Shown piece after piece: positions 12,801-24,671 of a DNA stretch of 64,000 bases. The notes beneath the pieces were generated by a model. It did not search any database. It had not been told where the DNA came from and worked only from the letters and a program-made list of their open reading frames with translations. The translations under genes and the position numbers were made by a program. Source of the DNA: Paramecium sonneborni (taxonomy: Eukaryota; Ciliophora; Oligohymenophorea; Peniculida; Parameciidae); contig CAJJDN010000136.1 of NCBI GenBank assembly GCA_905182985.1, positions 31,044 through 95,043 of the forward strand, given 5' to 3'. Each line of letters begins with the position of its first letter. Position 1 is the stretch's first letter.

Positions 12801-15800
12801 TAAATATTGTTTTAATGAGAGTTGTTATAATAGATTTTCCTTCTCATAATATTTTTAATTTTGTTCGCTCGATAGATATTAAAAATATTTATATGAATAG
12901 AAAATCAATTTTATATATTGCAACTTGATTGGAGTAGATGAAATGACGATAAATTATATTTTTGAATTTGATTCTACTTGCAAATTTACTAAATCACTTG
13001 AATTATTAAATCGCTTAAAGCAGAAAATCTTTTATCTAAGGAAAACCAACATGATTCTTTCTTCAGTTTATCATTCGATCTGGATATCACATTATCAAAC
13101 AACCATATTAAATTATGATTCAGTAGAAATCAAAAATATTTCACTTTAATTATATGATAGTTTTATTGTTTAAAATGCTAACAACAAAGTTGATATAACC
13201 TTAAAAAATATTGTTTTAGTTTATGGAAACTTTTCTGATAAATAGATTATTCAAACTTAAGTGTATGGAAATATTCTATTTTAGGACTTTAAGATTATTA
13301 ATTATATCTTTATTAATTCATCCTTTTTTCGATTTTAAAAACAATCTAATCCAATTTCAATAACAATCCAAAAATTAACTATCAAGAATTGTATTTTAGA
13401 TAATTCAACTCTATTTTAAATAAACAATATTTAAGCTACGATAACCATTGAAAATATTCTTATAGAAAATTGTTCAATTTTCAATTCTTCATTTTTTTCT
13501 CTTTAAACAGATTTAAACAATATAAATTAAGTCAAATTATTTGATATTGAAATTAACCAATGTAATTTTACTCTTTCCTATTTTCTAATGAGCAATAATA
13601 AGTTTAAAATAATGGCAAAAAATCTCTTCATAAACCACAATATTCTTAATAATTCAATATTAATTGCTTTTGATGATGATATAGAATTAATTAGAGTTAG
13701 AACAAGTTGGAATACTTTTATTGGATCGTCAATTTTATCTACATTATTGATTATAAATGAATAAAGACTTTTTTGCATAATTGATGATTTTGATGATAGT
13801 GAAAGTGCTTTTTAAGAATCAAGTATGATAACTATTTATTCAAGTCTTCAAATCAATAATTTCATCGTTAGTCTTAAAAATATAAAAGTTTAGAAAAATA
13901 AACAATTTAATACATTCTATCTACAAAACTTACTATTTAAATTACATTGCCATTCATTAATAATATAAAATGCTTAATTTTTAAATTTGCAAAATATGGT
14001 TGTGTTTTATCTTTTTGAAATCAATTAGATTGTTTTGGAATCTGTAATATTTGAGAACTCTTAGTAAGAACATAAAGTTCCTATTTCATAATTTTGTACT
14101 GATCAAGTCTAATTTAGGAGTTAACTATTACAAGTTATAGGCTTTCAATAATTATCATTATCAAACATTAAAATTTTAAATCAATTCAGTATTAATTATT
14201 CGTTAATTGATATATATTTTAGTAATTAATTCATTATTGATTAAATAAGATAAGTAATATTAGTGAACATATAGTTTAAAGGAAATATATTATTAAAGAA
14301 CAAATAAGCCATATCATTATCTTTGCTAACTATTTTTTCTCAATATAATTTAAATATTAAATTGGTTGATTTTTAATTAATCCAAAATATTGTACATCAA
14401 TAAATTGATGAGCCATTTGACACTTAAACTAATTTATTACATATAAGCTCATTAGATAGCTATGTTTAAATTCATAAATTATATTGTAATCAAAATGCTC
14501 TAACTAATTCAACGAATCCATTCATCACTCTTACTGCCACTTTTCTTGAAATTTCTAATTTAATATTTATGAATTCAAATGTTTTATCATAACCTTTATG
14601 GTAACAATTTTATGATTTGGAATTAGATGATTAATCAACAAGAAATTAACTAAATTATTCAATCAACATTTTAAGTGTTAAATTAAGGAATTTAAGTTTT
14701 AGCTTCCATCTTTAGTTGCACAGAAAGTGTTTTTTAAGAAATTATTGCTTTGAAAAGTTCTATTTTCTCAATCAAAACTCAAGGATAAGGAATAATCAAA
14801 ATTAATAAAATTTAGATCGATTCTGTTTATATTAATCTAAAAGATGATGGAAGCACAGGTTGTATAAGTATAGATTCAACAAACAGCCTTTTAAATACTG
14901 AATTTAAATAAATAAAATTTACAAACATCTTTAATAGAATGGCTGCATCATTATTTACTATTTCACCTTCATTAAAATAAAATATCATTGAGTTAAATAA
15001 TATTGAAATTAAAAATAGCCTTTCCTTAATGAATACAATTATGTAAGTTAGATTTTCAGCATAAGTAATGAAATAAAGCTAAGTAAGTATTTATAATTTA
15101 TCAATTTATTCAAGCGAAGAAATGTGGATTAAATTCTTTTCCTTTATTGGTCAAATAACATTATCAGAATTAGAAAATATATAGAGAGAAGATAATTCTA
15201 TGTTATTTTTTGAATATTGCAATATTTAAATAAAAAATCTAGAGGTAGAAGGAATGGTTTTATCTCCAATTTTAAAATTTTAAAATGTTTTTAAATTAAA
15301 ACTTTTAGATTGTAAACTAATATCTATAAATAAATTATATTCATTTGATCTCATACACATAACTTAAACCTTAAAAATAGAATCAAGAATTTATATTGAA
15401 AAACTCAAAATAATTTAGAGTAATACATATTAACAAAAATCAGATGAAATTCCTATATTTTAAAATTTGAATTATTAAATTGCAGGTTGCAAATTGAAGA
15501 GGAATATAGCAATAACATAATAAACTATTTATTCAGATATAATTAGATAGATTTAATCTTTTGATTATTATTCAAATCAGATAATGTATGTGCAAAGTAT
15601 TTCTAACTAAAATTCTCTTATTTTTTAACAGATAGAAATGATTCATAATAATGGATCAGACTTTTCAAATGGAATAATTACATTTGAAGTTGACTAGTTT
15701 AAGATTTTTAAAATAAATAATTTTTTTTGCTATTAGAATAGTGTGAAATAAAATGGTTGCATCTATTTTTTGATTTCAAGTTTTATTAATTCAATTATAA

Positions 15801-18440
15801 GAATAAGGGATTCAAATTTCATATAGAATATTGGAAGTCATGGAGGTGCAATATTAATTTAAAATGTTAGATTCAGGATGACAAATTGTAAAATAATATC
15901 AAATTATGCAAGCAAATTTGGTGGAGGATTGTTTTTATAATTAAAAGGTTCTGGTTTTTAAATTAAATCAACAATAATTATTAATAATGAAGCCTTATAA
16001 GGAGGAGGTATTTATTTCAACTAGGATGATACTATCAACCTTAATAATTTTATAAAATCTTATTTATTATTTAATAAAGCAACTTAATTTGGAGATAATC
16101 TAATTGAATCTCCTCATCATTTAGCATTACTTATCAACAACATTGAAATGCAGTCTAAAAAGTAAATCATTAATTAGATACTTACTGATCATTTAGATCT
16201 CAAAGCCTATAAAATGATAGAATAAGGAATTAGTTTCTATACACATTATTTAATGATTCCAAGTAATTAAGTTATTTAAGAATATCAAATTTATTAGCCC
16301 TCTAGAATTTAATATTTTTTATATATTACACATTTTAGACTCATTCTTAAAAATAGTTTGAACGAATAACTTCCTAATAATCTGAATACTTCATGCATTC
16401 TGATTGATAAAATTGTTTAAGAAGAAAGCCTAGATTAAATAGGTGAATAGAAAGAATAAAAGATTTTACAATTTGATTCATAAAAAGATTACTATGATTT
16501 AGGCTCTCTTTAATTCATTCTCGATCCTTATAACTCAGAAAAAAGGCTTTTATAAATTGAAATTAGCTGTTAATCACCTCAGTAATAGAATAATTTAAAT
16601 TACATACTATAAACAAAAAGCTTAAAATGCTAACTTGGAGAATTTTATATAAATTCTGGATGTGAAATTTGTTAATCAAGTTAAGGGTTTTATTCTGTAG
16701 TATATGATGCAACAAAGTGTTCAATATTTGATAAAACAAAATTTAAAAATATAACTAAAAATAATATAGAATTATTGGGAGGTTTTTGGAGACCAAATTT
16801 TTTATCTGATTAAATAGAAGAATGCTTTAAAAATGTTTAATTTTGTATAGGTGGTTGGGGATAAGGAAATTATATCTGTGATTAAGGACATATAGGAGCA
16901 TTATGTGAAGAATGTGATATATATAATATAAGAGGTGATGGAAAATATTTAAAAAATTAAGTGGATTCATAATGTATATCTTGTTTTGGTGTTTAGGATA
17001 GTATAATCCCATTCATAGGGACATCAATTTGGTAATTTAATTTATTTTATTCAGGTCATTTATATCTATCATTATAACCTTAAGAAGCATTGATTAATCT
17101 AATCAATTATTCAAAAGTTTAAAATTATAATAAAGGTTTAGCAAAATTATTTTTAACCTAGAATAAGGTATATAATTTATTTATTTAAAGGGAATGAAAG
17201 TTTTTTAATTAAAATGTTATTAAACTATTTATGGATATACTCTGTTATATTTACATTCGATATAAAGTTTTAATTTTCATTTTCTTTTGTTAATTCAGCT
17301 AGTAATACTTCCTACTATATGACTAACAATCTAGATTGTTATTTATCAGAAAATCAATCAATAAAATTGATTTATTCTAAAATAATTACAATGCTGGTAC
17401 TCATGATATTCTAATTCATGCTTATTCTAATTGTATTTCTTATCTATAATTGGTATAAAAAAATTGGATTAAGCAAATTTAACTTGGAGATCATTTCTAA
17501 TTCATTACTCTACCTTTATATTTCGAATTATGGTGGATTGATTAAAATGTAATACTACTACATTTATTTTAGGTATTTTTCAATTCTCTCAAAAAGGGAT
17601 ATTTCAAGTTAGAGTTACATTCAAGGTGATGTTTCTCTCCTTTTTGGATCTAAAGAACATTTGATTTGGATTTTTTCCTTTGTTATTCCAGGAATAGGAG
17701 TTTTTAGTTTGATCATTCCTCTTTTTCTTTTTATTGTCATGTACATTAAAAAATATTAACATGATACCATTAAAATTAGAAAACATTTTTGCTATCTAAT
17801 TAATGAATACAATAATAGAAGTTATTTTTGGGAAGAAATTAAGCTAATTAAAAAGACAATTATTATATTAATATTGACATATTTTGAGACTTATATTTTG
17901 CTAAAAGCATCATTGTTGGGTTTATGTTTACTTTTTTATTAGTTATTAGCTTTTAAAAAGAAACCATATATTCTTTCCAATTTTAATAGCATGGATTTAT
18001 TTTCAGCTCAAATTTGCTCAATTACTATTTTTCTTGGTGCTGTTAAATATGTATCAGAGCAAGAAAATAATTAGTTTTCATCAATATCACTCTCTACTGT
18101 AATTGTTTTTCTTTGTATTAAACTTTGTTATTCATTTATCAAAGGCATATTAGAAGTTTACAATATAAAATATTCATTCATTATCTTAAATTATTTACAT
18201 ATAATATTGAATAAGATTTCACAAAATTCAATTTTAACAAAAAAATTAAAAAAGCATTTGCAAAAATCAAATTAAAGTAATCAGAGATTGAAATTTTTGA
18301 TTAAAAAACTTAAATAGCATCTATTGAAAATTTCTAAATCCCAAATTGAAAATCACAGAAAAATCCTTAACTCTCAAAGTTAAACTACTAAATTCTAAAT
18401 ATTTGAATAAAAATACCTTTTAAAGATTGATACTGAATGA
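9870..18440 (+). CDS. Giant cysteine-rich, multi-TM surface protein
   Basis: Five exons give 2817 residues: ATG 9870, TGA 18438-18440, introns 11405-11445 (41 nt), 12668-12690 (23), 14675-14702 (28) and 17117-17141 (25); the exon sum is a multiple of three. The N-terminus is a signal peptide (MMIFIYLLCLNQTQA). Next come two blocks of growth-factor-receptor-like Cys repeats (CHSNCQECDGPTNEDCLSC; CSSDCLNCQ), then about 1200 residues rich in Asn/Ile/Ser with short repeated turns typical of pectin-lyase/Pmp-like beta-helices, including a GGGLFLQ-type core near 15930. A last Cys box follows (HIGALCEECD). The C-terminal 450 residues have about six hydrophobic segments ending in a basic cytoplasmic tail. 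The likely site is the plasma membrane or cilia. A receptor or adhesion role is inferred from architecture only. Confidence 0.85.
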
Positions 18441-18529
18441 TTGTTTTTGAAATATATATGAATCCATGATATTTTTTAATAAAATTTAGCTTTTGTCTAT
18501 AAATTATTTTAATAATCTTTTTATACTAT

Positions 18530-19087
18530 TTTGTTTATTTATAATCATAATTTTTTCAACAAATAAAAATTATTTATTTCTAAATATTAATTGATTGGCT
18601 TTTAGATTTTGTATTAAGTGTATACTTCTCTGTTTAAGTAACTTCTACTTTAATTTTTCATTTTATTTCTTTTGTTATATAAGTTTTAAAAATATTGATT
18701 GTACAACTTTGTTGATTAAAATCATTAAAATCGAAGTTTAAAATAAATACTGAAATAGAATTATCCAATTACAAAGAGAATATTTTATTAAAAGTTAAAA
18801 CATTTTAAATAGCATTAACAATTAAAACACCCCTAAATATAATTTTTTAATATTATATTAAGGCAAAAAAGGTAACTCAAAATAAGTCTAAAATTAATTG
18901 TTACTAATGGTTCTTTGATTGGTATAAGAGTTTGAGATGCTAAGAATACACACGAATTATTTAGAATCTAAGTTATAAATATATACTAGTGATTGACTTT
19001 ATCAATGATAGAAAAGAATTGTATTTAGTTGGAATAGAAAGATTTGAACCTTCTCAATATGATAATATTGGGACGAAAAGTTAATGA
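18530..19087 (+). pseudogene. Membrane-protein fragment with in-frame TGA
   Basis: One frame is open on both sides of a TGA at 18713-18715. Upstream it codes two hydrophobic segments (DWLLDFVLSVYFSVQ, LIFHFISFVIQVLKIL). Downstream 123 codons read as soluble protein with FFDWYKSLRCQEYTRIIQN and a RFEPSQYDNIG ending before TGA 19085-19087. The codon use is that of the neighbouring genes. I found no intron that removes the TGA, so this is probably the 3' end of a decayed gene lying just behind the giant surface gene. The family is not recognised. Confidence 0.35.
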
Positions 19088-19864
19088 ATATTTTGTTTTA
19101 ATTGATTTATTAATTTCTAATTTAAATAAGAATTATACTTCTTTAATTTCTGAATTTTATATTATATTTATAATTCAATAAGTTTATTTTGTAACTGATT
19201 GACCAATTTTTTTCGAGCAAGTTAATATATCTCAAGGTTACTATATATCTTTTTTCATCTACTTTGTTAAAAATCTTTAGGTTGCAACTTTAAGTCTTTA
19301 AGTGTTCAAATTTTTAGGTAATATGAAAATTTTTTAATGATTTTATTAAATTATATTGAAAGATGATCACTTAGCTATAGTATTTTTAAAATTAAAATTT
19401 GATATGATAAATTAGTTGACTTTGCATTTAATCATTTACATTGAAAAATTAATAAATTCAAATTTTATGATAGTTTATATGTTTATACAATTTAATTCTA
19501 TTTCTCAATCATTTATGTCCCAAATTTAAATAATTCTATTAGATTTACATTTCTATCTTGAAGTAGACCTAATATATAATTTATTAATTCTACTCTCGAA
19601 GTTAAAAGATATTCTGCTAAAAGTGAATTTTTATTAAATTTGATTTTTATTAATTTTTATTCTGTTTATATTTAAACTCCTAAAATCATAAAATATTTCA
19701 TTTAGATGTTTATATTGCAAACTTTTTTAAGTTAAAAAAAATTCTTTTTGCTCTTCTCGAAAATTTAATTATTTTAGGTTTTTGTTCTTAATAAGAAATG
19801 AGTATCTTTTTTTTTAAAAATATATTTATAAAGCTACTCAAAATTATTAAATAAATATTATTAA

Positions 19865-22449
19865 ATGATTTAAAGTAATAATTATTGCTTGATACATCCT
19901 AATTTCTTAGTAGGAGGAATTTACAAGTCATAACACAGCTTAAAAATATAAAGAAAGATTTGTTTGGAGTGTATTTTAAAATTTAAAATACCTCCTGAAT
20001 AAGTCTTAGCTAAACAAGATTTCATCTAATCATTACTTTAAAAGTCTTAATAATTAAATATGGTGAGCGAAATAAGCAAAAGTGAATCTTAATATATTTT
20101 AAAAAAATTCTTATCAAAACTAGATGACATTAAAAAGGAAATAACTTTGATATTTGAAAATATCAAGGAATCTATCTAAACGATTTAAGAATATGAGAAA
20201 ATGATGGATAATCAATATCTAAAAATTGTTAATTAAGATTTAAATCCATTTGAGTGTTCTGATACTTACTTAGATTTTCTTGTGAATTTTTTAGAAGGAA
20301 ATATTTTTGAATAAGAGATTTCAAAAAAAAAAAAACTTGTTTCTTAAATTCGAAAAATTGAAGCCGTACTTGAAAAGCTTGTTTCTAATATGTACAATAC
20401 TAACCACTTGATTGAAAAAATTGGAGAAGATTTGTAAGTTTTCATATTATAAATAATATAGTTTTTAAATCTCTAATAAAGAAACTATTTTTCATTTAGA
20501 AGGAATAGAAAATGGAAATAAATAGTTAAAAAAAATTTAATTTGATGTAACAATTTCTTAAAATGGAAATAAAGTATATAAAAAAGATGGATAGATAATA
20601 AGAGAGTAAATAAAATTTAAAATTTTAGGGAAAAGTAAAAGTTAGGAGCAAAAAAAGAAGAATTTATATATAATTTAGAACAAATGAAATATTTAGAGTT
20701 CGAAGGATAATATGGAGTTAAAGGTTATAAAATTAAAACCTGGAAGTACCTGTGGAAGGGAAAACATATTGGAGGTGGTAATTATAATATTATGGGATAA
20801 AAGGAAGGAAAGTGGATTGAGTTAGGTGGAAATTATTGGGAGATTTAATACTAATAATAAAATTAGTGAAAACAAAGTTTTAGAAATTGGATGTTATTCT
20901 TAAGGAAAAAAAACAGGATTATGGTTTTTGAGCTGGAATAATTTATAAATGTATCAATCAAATATAATAATTAGTGGTGGTGGATCTTATAATTAAGAGA
21001 GAGAAAATAAAAAAATAGGAAATTGGATAGAGTTAGATGAATTATTTAATTATGATAAATAAGTCACTTATAGTGGTGAATATAATATTGAAGGTATGAA
21101 GGTAGGGAGATGGGACATTACTTATTGTAAATTTAATGAAAAGGAATTTTAATAGATGTATATATTATATCAGTATAGTCAAAAACATTTAGTGGAGGAG
21201 GATCATATGATTAAGAGGGAAATTAAAAAAAGATAGGAAAATGGATAGAATTGGATAAAATGTTTAATTATGATAAATAAGTCACTTATAGTGGAGAATA
21301 TAATAAATAATAAATGAAGGTAGGTAGATGGGATATTAGTTATTATAAATATAAAGAAAAGGAGTTTCATTAGATGTAAATATTATATAAATATGGTAAC
21401 GTTTTAGTGGTGGGGGCTTATATGATTAAGAGGGAGAAAAAATTGGAAAATGGGTAGAATTAGATGAAAGGTTTTGTAATCCCAAACAAGTCACATATGG
21501 TGGTGAATATAAAAAGGGCATCAAAGTAGGAAAATGGGAAATATGCTTTAAGGGTTTCGAAAGCAACTCAGAATATTAATAAATGTAAATATTGTTAAAG
21601 AATAGTAATAATATCTAAGTGGTGGGGGATCATATGATGAAGAGGGAGAAAAGATAGGAAAATGGGTAGAATTGGATGAAAGTTTTTGTAATCCAAAATA
21701 AGTCACTTATAGTGGTGAATATAAAAAGGTTATTAAGGAAGGAAGATGGGATATATGGTTTAAGGGTACTAATAGAAACTCAGAATATCAATAAATGTAA
21801 ATATAATATATTAATTGGATCTAAGTGGAGGGGGATCGTATGATTAAGAGGGAGAAAAGATTGGAGAGTGGATAGAGTTAGATGAAAAGTTTTGTAATCC
21901 AAAATAAATTACATATGTTGGTGAATATAAAAAAGGTATTAAAGTAGGAAGATGGAATATATGTTTTAAGGGAACTGATTAAAATTCAGAATATCAATAA
22001 ATGTAAATATAATATTCTAATTAAATCTAAGTGGAGGTGGATAGTATAATTAAGAGTAAGAAAAGATTGGAGAGTGGATAGAGTTGTCATAAATGTTTTG
22101 TTATTAAAAACAAATTATATTTAATGGTGAATATAAAAAGAATAAGAAGATAGGTAGATGGAATATCATGTATTGTAAAGAGGGAGATAAGGAATATCAA
22201 TCTATGTAAAATTAAATACAAGTTTTTTATTAATATTTTAGTGGTGGCGGTTCATATGATTAAGAGGGAGATTAAAAAAAGATTGGATAGTGGGATGAGT
22301 TGGATGAAATGTTTGATGTTTTTAAAATTGTTATTTATTCTGGTTAATACAATGTGAATAGCATAAAAATTGGTAAATGGATAAAGAGAATCAGAGAATA
22401 TTATGAAGTGGAGTTTTATAACCATGATGAAAAGATTTATGATAATTGA
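19865..22449 (+). CDS. MORN-like repeat protein made of tandem exon modules
   Basis: About 763 residues. The N-terminus has a Cys/His site (NYCLIHPNF, CLEC) and a coiled-coil region. After that come MORN-like units such as IGGGSYDQEGEKIGKWVELD, VTYSGEYKKGIKVGRW. Introns: 20434-20461, 20635-20678 (or 20641-20678), 20951-20974, 21158-21192, 21376-21407, 21585-21619, 21797-21825, 22003-22031, 22206-22241. The last seven cut each repeat at the same place, in phase 2 after an ..QQ(I) position, and leave exons of 183, 183, 177, 177, 177 and 174 nt. Stop TGA 22447-22449. The frame breaks once by +1, at GGG 20838-20840; dropping one G restores it and makes the exon sum a multiple of three. MORN proteins usually scaffold membranes or cytoskeleton; the role here is unknown. 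Confidence 0.75.
20838..20840 (+). other. Apparent one-base insertion in the MORN-like gene
   Basis: The frame upstream reads GKWIELGGNYW; removal of one G from the GGG run leads into NKISENKVLEIGCYSQG and the rest of the repeats. No GT...AG intron can bridge the two frames. A sequencing or assembly error is likelier than a real mutation, because the six downstream modules are intact. Confidence 0.6.
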
Positions 22450-23079
22450 ATATTATTAAAATTACATGTTATTTTAAAATATTTATTTTTTGTTTTGTTT
22501 CTTGATTAAATGTTTATTGATTTTGCTCTAATGTTTTGGTATAGAATTTAATTTTTGAGATTTTTCTAGTTTAACTTTTTTTTTAATTTTTGCATTTACT
22601 AAATATATCAATTAAAAACTTATATACCTCTTTAATCAAAAAGTGTTCTCATCGATTGAATTGTTAATCCATTAAAATATTCTTTAAGTATATAATTGGA
22701 AAACTCATAAAAATTAGATAAATATTCAAATATATAGATCTACAAAATATTCAATCAATTCATATAGAAAAAATAATCTGTGATATGAGATTTACTGATT
22801 TTCAAATTTTATTTAGTATGATTAATAGAATAATCTATAGCAATAATACTTTTCTTTTGGAATAAAAAAAAGAAAATAAAACCTAAATGTGAACGAAAAG
22901 TTAAAGATCGAATAAAAGATTTAAAAAAATTATTTTCTTATATGTTTTTAAACATTATTTTATCGTTTTTAATAATATTTTCATGAAAAGTAATCATGTG
23001 AATACTTTTCTTTTATTATTTTGCCTTATAAATCTCAATAATCTCCAAAATTAAATAAAATTCTTTTATATAAGCTACA
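22450..23079. other. AT-rich spacer, nothing recognised
   Basis: This lies between the MORN-like gene and the pseudogene. No extended open frame in code 6, no repeat and no RNA gene was seen. Confidence 0.4.
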
Positions 23080-24360
23080 GTTTATATTAGGATTGTTAGT
23101 TATTTATTGTAAAAATTTGACACTTATATCAACTGTTAAATTAATGTGAATTAAACTTTGAATGGTTTCTTAGGTATCTTCAGACTCTTTATTTTTCAAG
23201 ATTGTAAAACATTTTATACAAAAATCCATGTATCCCTTTCAAATTAAATTAAATTTTACTAAATCTCCTATATAAAATCATGGTTTAGCATTTACAGAAA
23301 TTGATTTAAGTTCATATGAACCTTAACCACCAAATTCGCTTTTTTTCATTTAAGATTTCTTCCAATTTTATTAAATCAATGTTGAAAATTTGTATATTAA
23401 TTAGTATCCATTCCAACCTAAGTATCATCATAATATTCTACACATAAATGTTCATCCTTAAAATAACAATAATATTATTATCCTTCCTATGAGATATCCT
23501 TATTGAATAAAATACATCAACCACAAGGATATTTAATTGAAATTGTTTTGGAAATATTTTTTTTACTTAATTTAATCATATTTTGATATTATTTCATAAA
23601 ATTTTCTCCAAACATTTAATCAAAACGGTTTTACTTAATTTTCTCTAATAAAATACAAGATATTGGTCAATCTAGTTGAATTTTTCAGGAAAATAAAACT
23701 CTATAGATTCTTGAGCTTCATTAAACTAATTTTTAATGTTCTTTAATTCTCCTTCTAGTTAAAGTAAATATGGATAATCAAAAATAAAAAAAATCATATT
23801 TTAAAAAATCCTTTTGCACTTTGAGCTTGTAATACAATTTTTAAATTATTAGGAATATTGTTCCAAAATATTTCAAGAAAATCATTTATTTTTATTTCTT
23901 CTTCAAGTTTAAAATCATATGAAGATTAGAGTAATTATCTATAAACAATCAGACCTTGATTATTATTTTTCCATTTAATTACTTTTTCTAAGGTAATCTT
24001 TATTAATCCTTCTAATTTTTCATTTGATAAAGCAATATACAAAGTTTGATTTTTTTTTAACTCTGAATATTATACTTTCGTTATTGAAATTTATTTTTTA
24101 TTTACATTATCTTCCTTTTGATTATATAAATTTTATTTCAATTCCAAATAATTCATTGCTTATCCTAATTATTTTTTAAATCTTCTAAATTAGTTCTTTT
24201 TGGATATCCTTTGTAAACAACACGACTCCATTTATTTAGAAAATTATAAATGGGATTGTTTCGAAAATATTCATAATCTCATTTTCTTAATCCCAACGTT
24301 TTAACGTTTAAGTAATCGATAATGTTTAATAAGTTTCCATTTTTTTGTATTTATTCTCTC
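23080..24360 (-). pseudogene. Decayed gene of unknown family
   Basis: Read on the minus strand from about 24360 downwards: YLNVKTLGLRK, TGA, DYEYFRNNPIYNFLNKWSRV, frame change, then an open segment with YSELKKNQTLYIALSNEKL and WNNIPNNLKIVLQAQSAKG, TGA, frame change near a T8 run at about 23790, FIFDYPYLLQLEGELKNIKN. Further on come a YYCYFKDEHLCVEYYDD segment and an NAKP-TGA-FYIGDLVKFNLI segment with another TGA. At least four in-frame TGA codons and several frame changes remain after allowing for tiny introns, so this is not a working gene. The peptide pieces are clearly protein-like, but I do not recognise the family. Confidence 0.55.
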
Positions 24361-24671
24361 AAAAATCAATTAAATTAAATCGTCTGCTGATAATCTAATA
24401 ATCTTTAATTTATTTTACCAATTTGGATTTTATTCTAACATATTTTAATTGTCCTACATTGGTGTTTAACATGAACCTCACTAATTAGCCTAATAATATT
24501 TTAATATATTTATACCCAAATATCAATCAAATTCACAATCCCAATTTTCTATACTTATTTAAAAATGCTAAATCGAAACAATATTTAATAAAAAATTTAT
24601 CAAAAAAAATAAACAGTATCTTTTTCAGTTTGATAAAATATTATATTAAATTGATGAATAAAATATTAAAT

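Noticed and set aside
18900..19020. Stretch with tRNA-like TTGAACC text
   Set aside because: No cloverleaf could be folded, and it reads as protein code.
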